In this document: one piece after another, positions 7,409-14,209 of the stretch
Layout of the letters: every line of letters starts with the position of its first letter
Numbering within the stretch: the first letter of the stretch is position 1
DNA from: CALJIC01 sp039805565
GTDB taxonomy: Bacteria > Chloroflexota > Chloroflexia > Chloroflexales > Roseiflexaceae
Direction: 5' to 3'
Assembly: GCA_039805565.1 (NCBI GenBank)
Contig: JBDLTZ010000245.1
Span: forward strand, 1 to 29,291
Length of the DNA: 29,291 nucleotides
Notes under the pieces: model-generated
Told to the model about the DNA's origin: nothing
Database searches by the model: none
What the model saw: the letters and a program-made list of their open reading frames with translations, nothing else
Made by a program: the position numbers and the translations under genes

Positions 7409-9850
7409 CTATGGCATAGGCCGAACAGCCCGCGTGTAGCCAGGCCAGCTCTTGAGACGCGCGCTCCGCAGAGCAAGCCAGGCCAGCGCGGCGATGGCCG
7501 AGGCGAACAGGGCGGCGGAGGGGAGCAGCCAGAGGCGCGCGGTGAAGGGCCAGACCAGCAGGTTGCCGGCCTGCGCCACGACCAGCAGGGCGATCAACGC
7601 CAGTGGCTCGCGCCCGCGGAGGACAGCGGCGCCGGCGGCGAGCGCGGCGGCGGTGATGATCAGGACGTACTGCGGGCTGAAGACGCGGTTGAGCAGCAGG
7701 AACGCCGCGGGCACCAGCGCGGCCGCAACCAGGGCCCGGCGCGCGTCGTCGGGGCGCAGCAGCGAGGGCAGCGCCAGCGCGATAAGCACCAGCGCCTGGC
7801 CGAGCAGCGTGAGCGCGGGCGGGAAGGGCGGCGACTGCACCCCGCTCCAGGGGCTCGGGAGCTCCGCGAGCAAGCCGGGGTCCATGAGGACGGCTGGTAG
7901 GAACCAGACGCTCTCGCCGATGATCGGCCGGCCGCCCTGGAAGGTGTAGGGCGCCAGGAAGGCCCCCTGGTCGCGCAGGGCGAAGGGGAGCGAGGCCGCG
8001 CCGATGGCGAGCACGCCGCCGAGGGCGAAGCGGATGGCAGGCCAATGACGGGAGACCAAAGCCCAGAGGCGAAGAGCGCCGGCGTTTGGTCGTTGGTCCT
8101 TGGTTCTTTGTGCTCGGTCTGTCTTTGGCCCTTCGCCTTTCGTCCTTGGTCTTGGCCCAAGGAGCAGGTGCAGCCCGACGAGCGGCGCGGCGAGCCATGG
8201 CACCCACTTGACCGCGCCGCCGAGCCCGAGGGCCGCGCCGGAGAGCAGGGGCCGGCCGGCAGCCAGCGCGGCGAGCCCAAGGACCAGCAGCGCGGCCGGG
8301 AGCGAGTCATACTTGCCGTACCAGAAGGGCAGCAGCAGCGGCGAGAGGGCGTAGAAGAGGGGCAGGATCGAGTCGTGAGCCGCGAGTCGTGCGTCGTGAG
8401 CTTCGGAGGCCCTTGGCGCCTGAGGAGCCATCTCTGCGGCGAGGCTCGGTATCGCGGCGCGATCCCAGCAGGCTGCCGAGATCACCCAGACGCCCCAGAC
8501 GATCGCGAGGTCACAGGCGGTGTTGAGCAGCGGCAGGAGCAGCGCGAACAGCTCGCGGCTGGCTGGCAGGGCCAGCAGCGCCCAGGGGATCAGCGCGCCC
8601 GAGGGGTACTCGGTGACGGGCACGCCGAGCTCAACCGTGGCGCGCCCATAGCTGTAGAACAGCTCCACATCGGGGTCGGTGCCGGCGCTGCCGGTGAGCA
8701 GGCGAGCGGCCAGGGCCAGCAGCCGCACGGCGAGCGCCACCCCGAGCAGCTGCGCGAGGGAGAGCGGGCGCGGCGCCAGCGAGGCGCGCCAGATGGCCCA
8801 GAGCGTCAGCAGGCCCTGCGCGAGCAGCGCCGGCGCAACCCACGCACCCCGCACGAGGCCCACGGCGAGCCCGGCGTCCAGCGCGGCGCTCCCGGCGACC
8901 GCGAGGAGCAGCACCGCAGGGAAGGCTCTCTCCTCCCGCGCCGCCGCGAGCATAGTCTTGCCCACGTGGAGCCCGTTGCCCTCACCCCCTGCCACCGCTC
9001 CCTGCCACAGGAGAGGGGAGCCGCGAGGCGTCACAGTACGGCGCGCGAAACGATTCGCCAGCGCCGCCGCCCCGAGCAGGAGCGCCAGGCCCGGCAGGAA
9101 CGGCGCGACACGCTCGGGCAGCAGCGCCCAGAGCAGCGCGGCGAGGGCGATGGCGACGAGCGAGGACCAACAACCGACAACCGACGACGGAAGACCACAG
9201 ACCACAGACCAAAGACCGACGCCTCGGGGCCTCGGCCCTTCGTCCTTTGTCCCTCGTCCCTCGGCCGTCAGCGAAGCGGCCGCCAACCCGATCGCCAGCA
9301 GTGCGAGCGCGTGAAACATCCCCGGCAGGCGCGGCCCACCAAGGGCGCGCAGCCGCACATCGAGCACCTGCACCCCGAGGGCGCGCCGATCGCCTTGCGG
9401 GCGCCAGGTGTCGCTCGCGACCGTAAGCGTCGCGATGTCCCCCACAAGGGGAGCGGAGGGAGTGAGCAGCAGGTAGCGTCGCGGGTCGGGTCCGGCCGCG
9501 AATGTCGCCCGCGTAGCGCCCACAGCGATGGTAGCCGAGACAGAGGGTGAGCCATCAGGGCGCGGCGCGGCAAGCGACACCTCAGCCAGCAGCGGCGCGC
9601 CATAGCCTGCCGCGTGGAGCCGCACCGATGCGTCGCCGTCCGTCCAGCGGAACGAGCGCTCCCCGGCGCGCTCGCGGGTCTCGAAGCCGCGCGCGCAGCC
9701 CACGTCCTCCTCGGCGCCCACGGCGCACCGCGGCGGCCCGGCCACATTGAGCGCGAGGAAGGCGGCGAGGTAGGCTGCCAGAACGCTGAAGGCTAGACAC
9801 TGATGGCTGAAGCTCCTGAGGATGTGTGGACACAGTACTGGTTTGCTCAT
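7409..9850 (-). CDS. GT87-like polytopic membrane glycosyltransferase carrying in-frame repeat insertions
   Basis: An 813-residue membrane protein. An N-terminal helix (about 20-36) precedes a beta domain (about 60-170) ending in SDTWRPQGDRRALGVQV, a module seen before GT-C enzymes. Many hydrophobic helices follow. DPDVELFYSYGRATVELGVP and TEYPSGAL resemble the acidic-loop and YP-G motifs of GT87 mannosyltransferases, and WYGKYDSLPAALLVLG is also typical. Expected role is sugar transfer from a polyprenyl-phosphate donor outside the membrane. Four repeat elements interrupt the protein in frame, at residues about 196-230, 278-291, 483-493 and 566-600; the first two clearly lie in loops between helices, and all are rich in Arg, Pro and Gly. 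The start codon lies between two more heptad arrays, so the N-terminus is uncertain. The acceptor is unknown. The gene follows the FAH gene by 44 nt. Confidence 0.75.
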   Translation of the reverse strand: MSKPVLCPHILRSFSHQCLAFSVLAAYLAAFLALNVAGPPRCAVGAEEDVGCARGFETRERAGERSFRWTDGDASVRLHAAGYGAPLLAEVSLAAPRPDGSPSVSATIAVGATRATFAAGPDPRRYLLLTPSAPLVGDIATLTVASDTWRPQGDRRALGVQVLDVRLRALGGPRLPGMFHALALLAIGLAAASLTAEGRGTKDEGPRPRGVGLWSVVCGLPSSVVGCWSSLVAIALAALLWALLPERVAPFLPGLALLLGAAALANRFARRTVTPRGSPLLWQGAVAGGEGNGLHVGKTMLAAAREERAFPAVLLLAVAGSAALDAGLAVGLVRGAWVAPALLAQGLLTLWAIWRASLAPRPLSLAQLLGVALAVRLLALAARLLTGSAGTDPDVELFYSYGRATVELGVPVTEYPSGALIPWALLALPASRELFALLLPLLNTACDLAIVWGVWVISAACWDRAAIPSLAAEMAPQAPRASEAHDARLAAHDSILPLFYALSPLLLPFWYGKYDSLPAALLVLGLAALAAGRPLLSGAALGLGGAVKWVPWLAAPLVGLHLLLGPRPRTKGEGPKTDRAQRTKDQRPNAGALRLWALVSRHWPAIRFALGGVLAIGAASLPFALRDQGAFLAPYTFQGGRPIIGESVWFLPAVLMDPGLLAELPSPWSGVQSPPFPPALTLLGQALVLIALALPSLLRPDDARRALVAAALVPAAFLLLNRVFSPQYVLIITAAALAAGAAVLRGREPLALIALLVVAQAGNLLVWPFTARLWLLPSAALFASAIAALAWLALRSARLKSWPGYTRAVRPMP
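8054..8155. repeat. Heptanucleotide array B inside the GT87-like gene
   Basis: On the plus strand, ten heptads run from 8084 to 8155 with one 2-nt slip (8119-8120): GTTTGGT, CGTTGGT, CCTTGGT and so on, then GTCTTTG, GCCCTTC. A single opposite-sense copy, GACCAAA, lies at 8054-8060. In the gene it encodes a charged stretch including RTKGEGPKTDRAQRTKDQ. Confidence 0.7.
8372..8403. repeat. Short heptad array C inside the GT87-like gene
   Basis: Read on the minus strand, four consecutive heptads, CTCACGA, CGCACGA, CTCGCGG and CTCACGA. They encode about 11 residues of the hydrophilic segment EAHDARLAAHDS, between hydrophobic regions. The unit differs from GACNAAA but the period is the same. Confidence 0.5.
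8979..9020. repeat. Degenerate CCCTCACCCC / GAGAGGGGAG repeat inside the GT87-like gene
   Basis: CCCTCACCCCC at one end and GAGAGGGGAG at the other, with CTCCCTG between. This looks like a worn copy of the dispersed repeat type that in many GC-rich genomes reads as SPLPxGEG-like peptides. Here it encodes SPLLWQGAVAGGEG (residues about 278-291), in a loop between membrane helices. Confidence 0.5.
9165..9264. repeat. Heptanucleotide inverted array D inside the GT87-like gene
   Basis: Eight unbroken heptads at 9165-9220 (GACCAAC, AACCGAC twice, GACGGAA, GACCACA twice, GACCAAA, GACCGAC), a 16-nt spacer, then four heptads of opposite sense at 9237-9264 (CCTTCGT, CCTTTGT, CCCTCGT, CCCTCGG). In frame it encodes residues about 196-229 of the glycosyltransferase, between two membrane helices. 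Confidence 0.8.
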
Positions 9851-9894
9851 TGCCCGGGCCGTTCATCGTTCAGCGCTTAGTGGTGCCTTCAGCG
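9782..9894. repeat. Degenerate heptad arrays E flanking the GT87-like start codon
   Basis: Left arm 9782-9816: AACGCTG, AAGGCTA, GACACTG, ATGGCTG, AAGCTCC. Right arm 9860-9894: CGTTCAT, CGTTCAG, CGCTTAG, TGGTGCC, TTCAGCG, ending one base before the FAH stop codon. The arms are roughly complementary (AACGCTG against TTCAGCG). The unit is more worn than GACNAAA. Confidence 0.45.
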
Positions 9895-10908
9895 TTAGTA
9901 AATGACCCGATTCCGCAGCGTCCCGAGGCCAGTGATCGACAGCTCCACCTCGTCACCGGGCTCAAGCCACGGCCCCTCGCCCGCGGTGAGCTCCAGCAGG
10001 CAGCCGGTGCCCACCGTCCCGCTGCCCAGCACGTCGCCGGGGTAGAGGTTGGCGTCCTGCGAGGCGCGCGCAATCATCTGCGCGAAGGTGTAGTAGATGT
10101 CGCGCAGGTTGCCGCGCGAGCGCTCCACCCCGTTGACGCTGGCCGTCATCATCAGGTCGTATCGGCCGTCGCCCAGGCTATAGGGCTCGAGCTCGTCGGG
10201 GGTGACGAGCCAGGGGCCGAGCGAGGTGGCGAAGTCCTTGCCCTTGGCCGGGCCCAGGCCGACGCTCATCTCATCGCGCTGGGTGTCGCGGGCGCTCCAG
10301 TCGTTCATGATCGTGAAGCCCGCGATGTACTCCTCGGCGTCCTCCTCGGGGATATCGCGGCCGGCGCGGCCGATCACACAGGCGATCTCCAGCTCGTAGT
10401 CCAGCTTGCGCGTGCGCGGCATCGGCACGTCGGCGCCGGGGCCGTAGATCGCGGCGGCGTTGCCGAAGTAGAACACCGGGAAGCTGTACCAGTTCACCGG
10501 CACCTCGCGCCCGCGCTGGCGGTTCGCGGTGGCCACGTGCTCCTCAAAGGCGTAGAAGTCGCGCAGGCTGGGCGGGCGGGAGAGCGGGGCGAGCAGGCGC
10601 ACCTCATCGAGCGGCAGCAGCATCTCAGCCCCGCCGATCGAGATCGCCCCGGCGCCGCGGCCGATCGCCGCGAGCTCGTCCACGTCCGCCACACCGAGCT
10701 GGTCGAGCACCGCCGCGGCGATCTCGGCGGCCCCATCGAGGCCCATACCGTCCGGCGCCCCACGCAGGATGTCCAGCAGGTCCCAGCGGGCGTCCTCCTG
10801 ATCCTCAAAGACCAGCGGGGCCGCGGCGGACAGGTCGATCACCGAGCTCCCCAGCAGCACGCCGGCGCGGGGGAGCGGGTCGATAGAGCGGAAGGAGATG
10901 TAGCGCAT
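9895..10908 (-). CDS. Fumarylacetoacetate hydrolase (FAH) family protein
   Basis: A 337-residue protein of the FAH fold, a metal-dependent family that includes acylpyruvate hydrolases, decarboxylases and ureidoglycolate lyase. The C-terminal catalytic region is clear: LDYELEIACVIGRAGRDIPE carries the metal-ligand Glu/Asp cluster, then IAGFTIMNDWSARDTQRDE, KGKDFATSLGPWLVTPDEL and GDVLGSGTVGTGC. The N-terminal 100 or so residues form the usual smaller domain (MRYISFRSIDPLPRAGVLLG). ATG 10908 was chosen because it begins the family-like N-terminus; the frame runs on to 10992 into the preceding gene's stop. The substrate cannot be told from sequence, and no aromatic-degradation gene is nearby. 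It lies 80 nt after the cystathionine beta-synthase gene on the same strand. Confidence 0.9.
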   Translation of the reverse strand: MRYISFRSIDPLPRAGVLLGSSVIDLSAAAPLVFEDQEDARWDLLDILRGAPDGMGLDGAAEIAAAVLDQLGVADVDELAAIGRGAGAISIGGAEMLLPLDEVRLLAPLSRPPSLRDFYAFEEHVATANRQRGREVPVNWYSFPVFYFGNAAAIYGPGADVPMPRTRKLDYELEIACVIGRAGRDIPEEDAEEYIAGFTIMNDWSARDTQRDEMSVGLGPAKGKDFATSLGPWLVTPDELEPYSLGDGRYDLMMTASVNGVERSRGNLRDIYYTFAQMIARASQDANLYPGDVLGSGTVGTGCLLELTAGEGPWLEPGDEVELSITGLGTLRNRVIY

Positions 10909-10988
10909 GTCATCACCGTAGGGGCGCAGCAAGCACGCCGAGCAACACAACCAGAGCTGCGCGCCCGCTGCACCCTGCGACGTCAATA

Positions 10989-12389
10989 TCACCGTCGGCT
11001 GGCCAGGAAGTCGATCACGTCGATCTTGGTGACGATCCCGCTCACCTTGCCGCTGTCCACCACCACCGCCGCCTGGCTCCGTGAGAGGACCGAGCGCAGC
11101 TCGTCGATCGGCGTGTCGGGCGAGACCGTGGCGACCTCGTGGGCGTGCAGGTCGCGGATCGTGTGGTCCATGGCCCCGCCGTTGATCAGGTAGTCCAGCA
11201 GGTCGCTCTCGCCGATGATGCCGTGCAGGCCGCCCTTCGCGTCCAACACCGGCAGCTGCGAGATGCCGTGGGTCTTCATGGTCCGGATGGCCGTCTCGAC
11301 GCTGGTGCTCTCGTCGGCGGTGATCACCTCGCCGCCACGCGCCGCGATCAAGTCGGACACGCTAGCCTCCTCGAGGAAGCCGTTCTCGCGCAGCCAGTTG
11401 TCGTCGAAGACCTTGGAGAGGTAGCGCGAGCCGCTGTCGGGCAGCAGCACTACCACAATATCGTCCTCGGTCAGGTAGGAGCCTGCCCCGCGCAGCCACT
11501 TGAGCGCGCCGGCCATCGCCAGGCCGCACGAGCCGCCGCAGAACAGCCCTTCTTCGCGCACCAGCCGGCGGGTCATCGTGAAGGACTCGCGGTCGTTCAC
11601 CTGCACCACATCGTCGATCACATCGAAGTCGAGCGTGGTGGGCAGGAAGTCCTCACCCACGCCCTCGACCTTGTAGCCGTGGGCGGGGCCGAGCTCGCGG
11701 GTGCGGAAGTAGTGGTGCAGCAGCGAGCCGATCGGGTCCACGCCCACCACCTTCACCCCCGGGTTCTGGTCCTTCAGATAGCGCCCGGTGCCGGAGATCG
11801 TGCCGCCGGTGCCCATGCCGGCGATGAAGGCGCTGATGCGCCCGCCCGTCTGGCGCCACAGCTCAGGGCCGGTGCTGGCGTAGTGCGCCGCCGGGTTGGC
11901 CGGGTTCCAGTACTGGCCCGCGAGGATGGCGTTGGGGGTCTCCTCGGAGAGCCGCTTGGAGACCGAGTAGTAGGAGCGCGGGTCATCCGGCTCGACGGCG
12001 GTGGGGGTGATGACGACGCGCGCCCCGAAGGCCCGCAGCAGGCGGATCTTCTCGTCGGACATCTTGTCCGGCATCACGAAGATGCACTGGTAGCCCTTGA
12101 TCGCCGCCGCGATCGCCAGGCCCACGCCGGTGTTGCCGCTGGTGCCCTCGACGATCGTCCCACCCGGCTTCAGGCGCCCCTCGCGCTCGGCGGCCTCGAT
12201 CATGCCTACGCCGATGCGGTCCTTGACGCTGCCGCCCGGGTTGAGAAACTCGACCTTGGCGAGCAACTGCGGGCGGATGCCGCGGGCGACCTTGTGCAGC
12301 CGCACGAGCGGCGTGCCGCCGATTGCGTCCAAAATACTGTCTTTAATATCGGTGGTCTCAACGCGGTCTGTCGGTGCGGCTGTCATCAT
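10989..12389 (-). CDS. cbs: Cystathionine beta-synthase with C-terminal CBS-domain pair
   Basis: A 466-residue PLP enzyme of fold type II. It condenses serine with homocysteine to cystathionine in transsulfuration. The PLP lysine is K56 in NPGGSVKDRIG. EGTSGNTGVGLA binds substrate, GMGTGGTISGTGRYLK holds the PLP phosphate, and FCGGSCG follows. After the catalytic core (about 1-335) come two CBS domains, about 345-405 (VSDLIAARGGEVITADESTS, HGISQLPVLD) and about 415-463 (VATVSPDTPIDELRSVL), the usual regulatory pair. ATG 12389 (two tandem ATGs) was chosen since GAGGGAG precedes it and it gives the family length; the frame continues to 12491. A cysteine synthase with CBS domains is the alternative. 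No cystathionine gamma-lyase is visible here. Confidence 0.93.
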   Translation of the reverse strand: MMTAAPTDRVETTDIKDSILDAIGGTPLVRLHKVARGIRPQLLAKVEFLNPGGSVKDRIGVGMIEAAEREGRLKPGGTIVEGTSGNTGVGLAIAAAIKGYQCIFVMPDKMSDEKIRLLRAFGARVVITPTAVEPDDPRSYYSVSKRLSEETPNAILAGQYWNPANPAAHYASTGPELWRQTGGRISAFIAGMGTGGTISGTGRYLKDQNPGVKVVGVDPIGSLLHHYFRTRELGPAHGYKVEGVGEDFLPTTLDFDVIDDVVQVNDRESFTMTRRLVREEGLFCGGSCGLAMAGALKWLRGAGSYLTEDDIVVVLLPDSGSRYLSKVFDDNWLRENGFLEEASVSDLIAARGGEVITADESTSVETAIRTMKTHGISQLPVLDAKGGLHGIIGESDLLDYLINGGAMDHTIRDLHAHEVATVSPDTPIDELRSVLSRSQAAVVVDSGKVSGIVTKIDVIDFLASRR

Positions 12390-12537
12390 CTCTCTCCCTC
12401 GTTCGGTTGCGACCCGTGCATGGTACCACGGAACCGCGCCAACGGGCATGGCTGGAGCCATCCTGTAAGCAATTACACTTTCAGCGCACATGGCAGCGTT
12501 TCGCCCCTTGCCAGCGCGCCATCACGATATATGGGTG

Positions 12538-12566
12538 TTGACCGTAAAACTTGTGTGTGGTATGAT
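12538..12566 (+). promoter_or_regulatory. Promoter for the first TPR/membrane gene
   Basis: TTGACC (12538-12543), 17-nt spacer, TATGAT (12561-12566). Predicted start near 12573 gives a leader of about 100 nt before the ATG at 12676. The rest of the 286-nt gap (12390-12675) shows nothing else I can support, and no clear promoter for the cbs gene. Confidence 0.7.
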
Positions 12567-12675
12567 GCCTCAAGATACCTCGTTCCACTGCCATGATTCG
12601 CCGTCCGGCAGCGCGCTAGGAAGCACAAACTGCTTGTGCAGCCCGCCGTGGGCGAAATGAGGGAGGATAGCTCGC

Positions 12676-14082
12676 ATGGCGGAGTCTGAAACCATTCTGC
12701 GGCTCGGCATCGAGGCCGCGCGCGAGGGCAACCGCGAGGAGGCACGCAACCTCTTCAGCCTGCTCACGCGCCAGGAGCCAGACAATGTCCAGGCCTGGCT
12801 GTGGCTTGCCGGCGTCGCCGAGGGGCCGGAGCAGCGCCGCGCCGCGCTCGAGCAGGTGCTTGTGTACGAGCCGGACAACGAGATGGCCCTCAAGGGCCTG
12901 CAGGCCATGGGCGTGACACCCCCGACCCTCCGGGAGGAGGAGACGGCCGTGGCCGCCACCTCCGTCGGCGGGGTCGCATCCCCGCCCGCCCCGTCCCGCG
13001 CGATGACCGACGAGGAGATGTACGCGGCCGAGCTCGACTCCGCCTTCGACCTCGCAGATGAGCTCCCGCGCGCCGCGCCGCCGCCCCGCCGCGAGACGGA
13101 CTTCGACGAGGCCGCGGTGGCAGGCGCTGCCGCAGCATACAACGACGACCGGCCGCGCGGCCGCCCCGCCACACGCGTCCGCACCCGGGTAGACATCGAC
13201 GACGACGACGACATGGCCCCGGCGCGCCGTGGCCCGAGCCCGCTCCTGTGGGCGCTGCTCGCCGTCATCATCCTGGCGCTGCTCGGCTTCCTGCTCTGGC
13301 AGCTCTTCTTCAGCGGCCAGGGGGACGACGGGAGCGCCGTGCCCACCACCGACCCCAACGCCACGGTCGTCGCCGAGACCCCGGCCGACCTGACGCCGCT
13401 GCCCGGCACAGATCCCGGCGCACCAACCATCGACCCGGCGCTGCCCACTGCTGACCCGAACGCGCCGATCCCGACGGTTGACCCGGCGGCGCCCACTGCT
13501 GACCTGAACGCGCCAATCCCGACGGCTGACCCCAATGCGCCGCCGCCGACGGCTGACCCCAACGCCGGCGCGCAACCCACCGCCGACCCCAACGCCGGCG
13601 CGCAGCCTACCGCTCCGCCGCCGACGCTCGTGCCAGTGGCGGGGGCCAACCCGCTGATCATCCCGGCGAACGCGTTCATCAGCGCCAACGGCTGGAACTA
13701 CAGCTACCCCGGAACCAACGTCTGCGCCTTCGGCTGCGCGGTGGTGCTCGGCAACCAGGCCGGCGGCTTTACCGCGTCCGGGACGTTCGTGCACATCCTG
13801 GCGTTCGTCCAGAACACCACCGGTACGGCCCAGCCGCTCCCGGCGGACTTCTTCGTCCTGCGCGACGCCCAGGGCCGCATCCACGAGGCGCGGGTGGACG
13901 TGGCCGGCGCCGTGTGGCAGCCGGGCGCCTCCGACGTCTCGCACGCCAGTGCTATCCCGGCTAACAACGCCACCACCAGCGTCTACCTGGTGTTCGACGT
14001 GCCGACCGACGCGACCAACCTGGTCCTCTTCTCACGCTACTTCATCGACCAGGGCTGGCAGGTGCTGGAGAGCGCACAGTAG
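12676..14082 (+). CDS. TPR / single-TM / Pro-Asp-repeat protein with extracytoplasmic domain
   Basis: A 468-residue protein. Residues 1-75 are TPR-like helices (GIEAAREGNREEARNLFSLL, EPDNVQAWLWLAGVAEGPEQ), presumably cytoplasmic. A charged linker (about 85-185, with a DIDDDDDM stretch) leads to one membrane helix at about 187-212. Outside lies a low-complexity stalk (about 222-315) of TADPNA-type repeats. A compact C-terminal domain of about 140 residues follows (LIIPANAFISANGWNYSYPG, DFFVLRDAQGRIHEARVD), resembling DUF4352-like immunoglobulin-type domains. GGGAGG about 9 nt upstream supports ATG 12676. The function is unknown; the layout suggests a signalling or cell-surface assembly protein. 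The next gene has the same architecture. Confidence 0.8.
   Translation: MAESETILRLGIEAAREGNREEARNLFSLLTRQEPDNVQAWLWLAGVAEGPEQRRAALEQVLVYEPDNEMALKGLQAMGVTPPTLREEETAVAATSVGGVASPPAPSRAMTDEEMYAAELDSAFDLADELPRAAPPPRRETDFDEAAVAGAAAAYNDDRPRGRPATRVRTRVDIDDDDDMAPARRGPSPLLWALLAVIILALLGFLLWQLFFSGQGDDGSAVPTTDPNATVVAETPADLTPLPGTDPGAPTIDPALPTADPNAPIPTVDPAAPTADLNAPIPTADPNAPPPTADPNAGAQPTADPNAGAQPTAPPPTLVPVAGANPLIIPANAFISANGWNYSYPGTNVCAFGCAVVLGNQAGGFTASGTFVHILAFVQNTTGTAQPLPADFFVLRDAQGRIHEARVDVAGAVWQPGASDVSHASAIPANNATTSVYLVFDVPTDATNLVLFSRYFIDQGWQVLESAQ
13552..13611 (+). repeat. Tandem 30-nt repeat in the stalk region
   Basis: Two adjacent 30-nt units (13552-13581 and 13582-13611) match at 27 of 30 bases, each encoding ADPNAGAQPT. 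Shorter related units (TADPNAP) precede them from about 13440. The codon-level similarity points to recent tandem duplication that lengthens the stalk. Confidence 0.8.
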
Positions 14083-14088
14083 CTCCCT

Positions 14089-14189
14089 GACAAAGGACGA
14101 ACGACGAAAGACGAAAGACCAAGGACTAACTGCAAAGTTTGTCTTTGGTCCTTCGTCTTTGATCTTCTGCCGTCCGTCTTTCATCTTTT
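14089..14189. repeat. Heptanucleotide inverted array F between the two TPR/membrane genes
   Basis: Six unbroken heptads at 14089-14130 (GACAAAG, GACGAAC, GACGAAA twice, GACCAAG, GACTAAC), 10 nt of spacer, then seven heptads of opposite sense at 14141-14189 (GTCTTTG, GTCCTTC, GTCTTTG, ATCTTCT, GCCGTCC, GTCTTTC, ATCTTTT). The inner arms 14107-14126 and 14141-14160 are complementary at 18 of 20 positions. It fills most of the gap after the first gene's stop and ends in a T-rich run, so it could terminate transcription. Confidence 0.85.
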
Positions 14190-14209
14190 TCGCCCTCCAT
14201 CTGAACGCT

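Noticed and set aside
11139..12596. Plus-strand open frame opposite cystathionine beta-synthase, with similar frames opposite the FAH, GH42 and proA genes
   Set aside because: All mirror well-identified genes and lack ribosome sites or recognisable domains.
12616..13944. Minus-strand frames (372 and 442 codons) opposite the first TPR/membrane gene
   Set aside because: Their Gly/Val/Ser repeats are the antisense of the Pro-Asp stalk repeats; the plus strand has the promoter, ribosome site and TPR domain.
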